Positions 61,508-64,000 of a stretch of DNA of 64,000 nucleotides are shown piece by piece. Position numbers and translations under genes: made by a program. Source of the DNA: Ornithinimicrobium murale (GTDB lineage Bacteria; Actinomycetota; Actinomycetes; Actinomycetales; Dermatophilaceae); NCBI RefSeq assembly GCF_003352835.1, contig NZ_QLVD01000001.1, positions 142,210 through 206,209 of the forward strand, in the 5' to 3' direction. The notes beneath the pieces were generated by a model that worked only from the letters and a program-made list of their open reading frames with translations, was not told the origin of the DNA and searched no databases. Within the stretch, counting starts at the first letter, position 1, and the number at the start of each line of letters is the position of its first letter.

Positions 61508-63037
61508 ATGGCCCCCACGGATGACACCGCTGACCCCACCACGACCGACGCCGACGCCACCGGCGGGAAGGCAGGTGGCCCGAAGGTCACCACCGAGCCC
61601 GCTGAGCCGAAGGATGACCTGGTCACCACCACACACAGTCTGACCATCGGCCGCGAGACCCTCACCTATACGGCGACCACCGGCCGCGTCGTGCTGCGGG
61701 AGGAGGTCTACGAGGACGATGTCTTCACCGGCACCAAGCCCAAGGCCGAGGTCTTCCTCACCTCCTACGTCGCCGACCGCGCCCCGGATGCGCCAGAGCG
61801 TCCGGTCACCTTCGCCTTCAACGGTGGCCCCGGCTCCTCGTCGGTGTGGCTGCACCTCGGTCTGCTGGGGCCGCGCAGGGTCCAGATGGGTGATGTCGGT
61901 GAACTGCTGCCACCGCCCTATGGCCTGATCGACAACCCCGAGAGCCTCCTGGCCGTCTCGGACCTGGTCTTCATCGACCCGGTCTCCACCGGGTTCTCCC
62001 GGGCCGCCGAGGGTGAGAAGCCCAACGGCTACCACGGGTTCACCGGCGACATCGAGTCCGTGGGCGAGATCATCCGCCTGTGGACCTCACGCAACGAGCG
62101 GTGGCTCTCCCCCAAGTTCCTCGCCGGTGAGTCCTACGGCACACTGCGCGCTGCGGCCCTGGCCGATCACCTGCAGACCCGCTACGGGATGTACCTCAAC
62201 GGGATCATGCTGATCTCCTCGGTGCTGGACTTCGGGTCGATCGGTCTGCACGAGCCCGACGCCCGTGCCTTCGCCGGCTTCCTGCCGACCTACGCCGCCG
62301 TCGCGCACTACCACGGCAAGCACGGACGCAAGTCCCTGTCGACAGTGGTCCGGGCCGCCGAGGAGTACGCCGCCCAGGACTACGCCTATGCACTCAGCCG
62401 GGGCGTGCGTCTCGTCGGCCCCGAACGTGCCCGCCACGTCGCCCGGGTGTCCGAGCTGACCGGCCTCTCCGAGGAGTGGGTGGACCGCGCCGACCTGCGA
62501 GTCGAGCACGTCCGGTTCTTCACCGAGCTGTTGCGCTCCGAGCGCAAGGTCGTCGGGCGGCTCGACTCGCGCTTCACCGGACCGGCGGCCTCGGGCAACG
62601 CGGAGATGATGGACGCGGACCCGAGTCACGATGCGATCTCCGGTCCCTACGCAGCGGCGTGGAACCAGCACGTGCGCGCCGACCTCGGGTATCACTCTGA
62701 CCTGCACTACGAGCAGATCTCGCGCCGGGTGCATCCGTGGTCCTACTCCGACTTCGAGGGCAAGCCCGTCGACGTCACCCCCCGGCTCGCCCGGGCGATG
62801 CGCGCCAACCCACACCTTCAGCTCCACGTGGCCTACGGCTGGTTCGACGGCGCCACGCCATTCTTCGCCGCGCGTGAGGTGTTGGCCCAGCTGGACATCC
62901 CGCCTGCGTTGCACGACAACATCGAGCACCGCTACTACGAGGCCGGACACATGATGTATGTGCACGAACCGTCCCGGGTCCAACAGTCCCAGGACCTCGC
63001 CGACTTCGTCCTCCGGAGCGTGGGTCGCGCCCGCTAG
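61508..63037 (+). CDS. S10-family serine carboxypeptidase-like protein without signal peptide
   Basis: A 509-residue alpha/beta-hydrolase of peptidase family S10. NGGPGSSS (105-112, oxyanion region), nucleophile GESYG (Ser209), aspartate in GWFDGATPF and histidine in AGHMMYVH near the end: the full triad. S10 enzymes are normally secreted or vacuolar, yet the first 40 residues here are Asp/Thr/Lys-rich with no hydrophobic stretch, so the protein is probably cytoplasmic. This is typical of a bacterial S10 branch (recalled). Substrate unknown. Confidence 0.88.
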   Translation: MAPTDDTADPTTTDADATGGKAGGPKVTTEPAEPKDDLVTTTHSLTIGRETLTYTATTGRVVLREEVYEDDVFTGTKPKAEVFLTSYVADRAPDAPERPVTFAFNGGPGSSSVWLHLGLLGPRRVQMGDVGELLPPPYGLIDNPESLLAVSDLVFIDPVSTGFSRAAEGEKPNGYHGFTGDIESVGEIIRLWTSRNERWLSPKFLAGESYGTLRAAALADHLQTRYGMYLNGIMLISSVLDFGSIGLHEPDARAFAGFLPTYAAVAHYHGKHGRKSLSTVVRAAEEYAAQDYAYALSRGVRLVGPERARHVARVSELTGLSEEWVDRADLRVEHVRFFTELLRSERKVVGRLDSRFTGPAASGNAEMMDADPSHDAISGPYAAAWNQHVRADLGYHSDLHYEQISRRVHPWSYSDFEGKPVDVTPRLARAMRANPHLQLHVAYGWFDGATPFFAAREVLAQLDIPPALHDNIEHRYYEAGHMMYVHEPSRVQQSQDLADFVLRSVGRAR

Positions 63038-63149
63038 TGGTCCACCGCCCGACAGGCACCTTGCCCCTGTTGCGGGTCGGCTCCCGGCGCGGCACCATCG
63101 ACAGCAGGACCGGCTACCGTCCGGCCGGGCCGCGGCTGAGGGAGGAACC

Positions 63150-63854
63150 ATGTCAGAGGGACACCCGTCCGTGGGTCGAACGATCGACCTGCTCGCCGAG
63201 GCCGACCAGGCGCTGGCCGGCACGCTGGCCAGGATGACCCAGGAGGACCTGTCCGGGGCCAGCCTGTGTGAGGGGTGGACCCGCGCGCACGTGCTGGCCC
63301 ATCTGGCGCGCAATGCCGATGCCCTGCAGCACCTCGTGCTGTGGGCTGCCAGCGGCCAGGAGACGCCGGCCTACTCCTCCCGCGAGCAACGTGATCAGGA
63401 CATCGAGGACGGCGCGACCCAACCGATCGCCCGGCTGCGAGCCGACGTGCTCTCCGCAGCCGATGCCTTCCGCGCCAGGGTCCAGTCGTTGCGGGGACGC
63501 ACCGACCTGCACCCGGTGCGGCTGGGCGCCGCCACGTTACCCGGCGACCAGGTGCCCTGGGCCCGGCTGCGCGAGGTCACCTTCCATCACGTCGATCTCG
63601 ATCGCGAGTTCACTTTCGCCGACGTGCCGCCGGAGGTGGTGCGCGCCGGTCTCGTCGAAGCTGCCGAGCGTCTCTCGCGGGCCGGTGCGCCGCCCCTGAC
63701 CCTGATGGGAACCGACGGACGACACTGGCACGTCGCCGGCGGGGGCACCGAGGTGCACGGCCGGCCCGCCGACCTGCTGCGGTGGGTGAGTCGAGGAATC
63801 GACAACGGCCTCACCAGCCGCCATTCGCTCCCGACCCTTCCCGCCTGGGGCTGA
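63150..63854 (+). CDS. Maleylpyruvate-isomerase-family mycothiol-dependent enzyme (DinB-like)
   Basis: A 234-residue protein with an N-terminal four-helix DinB/MDMPI metal domain: SLCEGWTRAHVLAHLARNADAL (metal-type His51) and REVTFHHVDLDREF (second His set). The C-terminal part is SCP2-like (LTLMGTDGRHWHVAGGGTEVHG). Relatives use mycothiol or divalent metal for isomerisation or thiol transfer. The ATG is preceded by GGAGGAACC. It fits the mycothiol-containing Actinobacteria. Substrate unknown. Confidence 0.85.
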   Translation: MSEGHPSVGRTIDLLAEADQALAGTLARMTQEDLSGASLCEGWTRAHVLAHLARNADALQHLVLWAASGQETPAYSSREQRDQDIEDGATQPIARLRADVLSAADAFRARVQSLRGRTDLHPVRLGAATLPGDQVPWARLREVTFHHVDLDREFTFADVPPEVVRAGLVEAAERLSRAGAPPLTLMGTDGRHWHVAGGGTEVHGRPADLLRWVSRGIDNGLTSRHSLPTLPAWG

Positions 63855-63871
63855 CCCACCACTCCCACCGA

Positions 63872-64000
63872 GCGCACCGACTCGCGAGATCCACCCCCAC
63901 CGAGCGCACCGACACGCGAGATCCACCCCCACCGAGCGCACCGACACGCGAGATCCACCCCCACCGAGCGCACCGACACGCGAGATCCACCCCCACCGAG
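63872..64000. repeat. Tandem 32-bp repeats running off the window (array D)
   Basis: Four full units begin at 63872, 63904, 63936 and 63968; the array continues beyond the last base. Each reads GCGCACCGACACGCGAGATC plus a CCACCCCCACCGA-type end; the first unit has one change. Same length and phase as array B, with which it shares GCGCACCG, ACGCG, GAT and CACCGA. Starts 17 bp after the preceding stop. Confidence 0.93.

Overview
The window is a chromosomal segment of a high-GC actinobacterium. Signs of this are a WhiB-family iron-sulfur regulator, F420 biosynthesis genes, a mycothiol-dependent-isomerase-type protein, LytR-CpsA-Psr and DUF3499/DUF5719 proteins, GTG starts, G/C-ending codons and many start codons placed 6-9 nt after a TANNNT -10 box. 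From memory, the order manB / DUF3499 / metallopeptidase / DUF5719 / GT2 / whiB / cofD / cofE resembles Streptomyces, and the set lpdA / pnp / pmmB / add / deoA / cdd resembles mycobacteria. Within the phylum an Intrasporangiaceae- or Ornithinimicrobium-like genome is a guess. I saw no rRNA, tRNA, prophage, insertion sequence or CRISPR array.

Layout. 0-10 kb (mostly minus strand): a truncated TrmB-like regulator, a sugar-phosphate isomerase (SIS), a Trm112-like protein and manB for the mannose-phosphate pathway, then DUF3499, and the envelope pair DUF5719 plus a large membrane GT2, behind whiB2. 10-16 kb: F420 genes cofD-cofE, a DNA glycosylase, a TIGR03089 protein and the two subunits of a 3-oxoacid CoA-transferase. 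16-25 kb: GT2, LCP ligase, methyltransferase, universal stress protein, an isolated selA, a PAQR/hemolysin III protein, a sortase-like protein lacking its cysteine, a deaminase and an acyl-CoA dehydrogenase. 25-29 kb: lpdA, purine nucleoside phosphorylase and a phosphosugar mutase. 29-40 kb: a kinase-like gene leading into a six-gene run (membrane protein with YGQ repeats, DUF4129, DUF4350, MoxR, DUF58), then CHRD, a serine hydrolase, SpoIIM and RDD proteins. 39-57 kb: adenosine deaminase, cupin, deoC, an aldehyde dehydrogenase and its half-length partner, an antibiotic-type ABC-F with a possible attenuator leader, deoA, a MarR-like regulator, cdd, a BMP/nucleoside ABC importer and an M20 amidohydrolase. 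57-64 kb: pyrD, manC, a GT4 mannosyltransferase-like gene, a 2H phosphoesterase, a serine carboxypeptidase and a DinB/mycothiol-type protein.

Two themes tie the genes together. First, nucleoside uptake and breakdown: importer, cdd, add, deoA, pnp, phosphosugar mutase, deoC and aldehyde dehydrogenase form a nearly complete route from imported nucleosides to free bases, pentose phosphates and two-carbon units. Second, mannose activation and envelope building: isomerase, manB, manC, several glycosyltransferases, LCP and DUF5719.

The least explained features are four tandem intergenic repeat arrays, two of which (35.6 kb and 63.9 kb) share one 32-bp unit; a four-codon leader with alternative hairpins before the ABC-F gene; the Cys-to-Ser sortase; the half aldehyde dehydrogenase; a CofE with an extra domain in place of the FbiB reductase; and selA with no other sel gene nearby.
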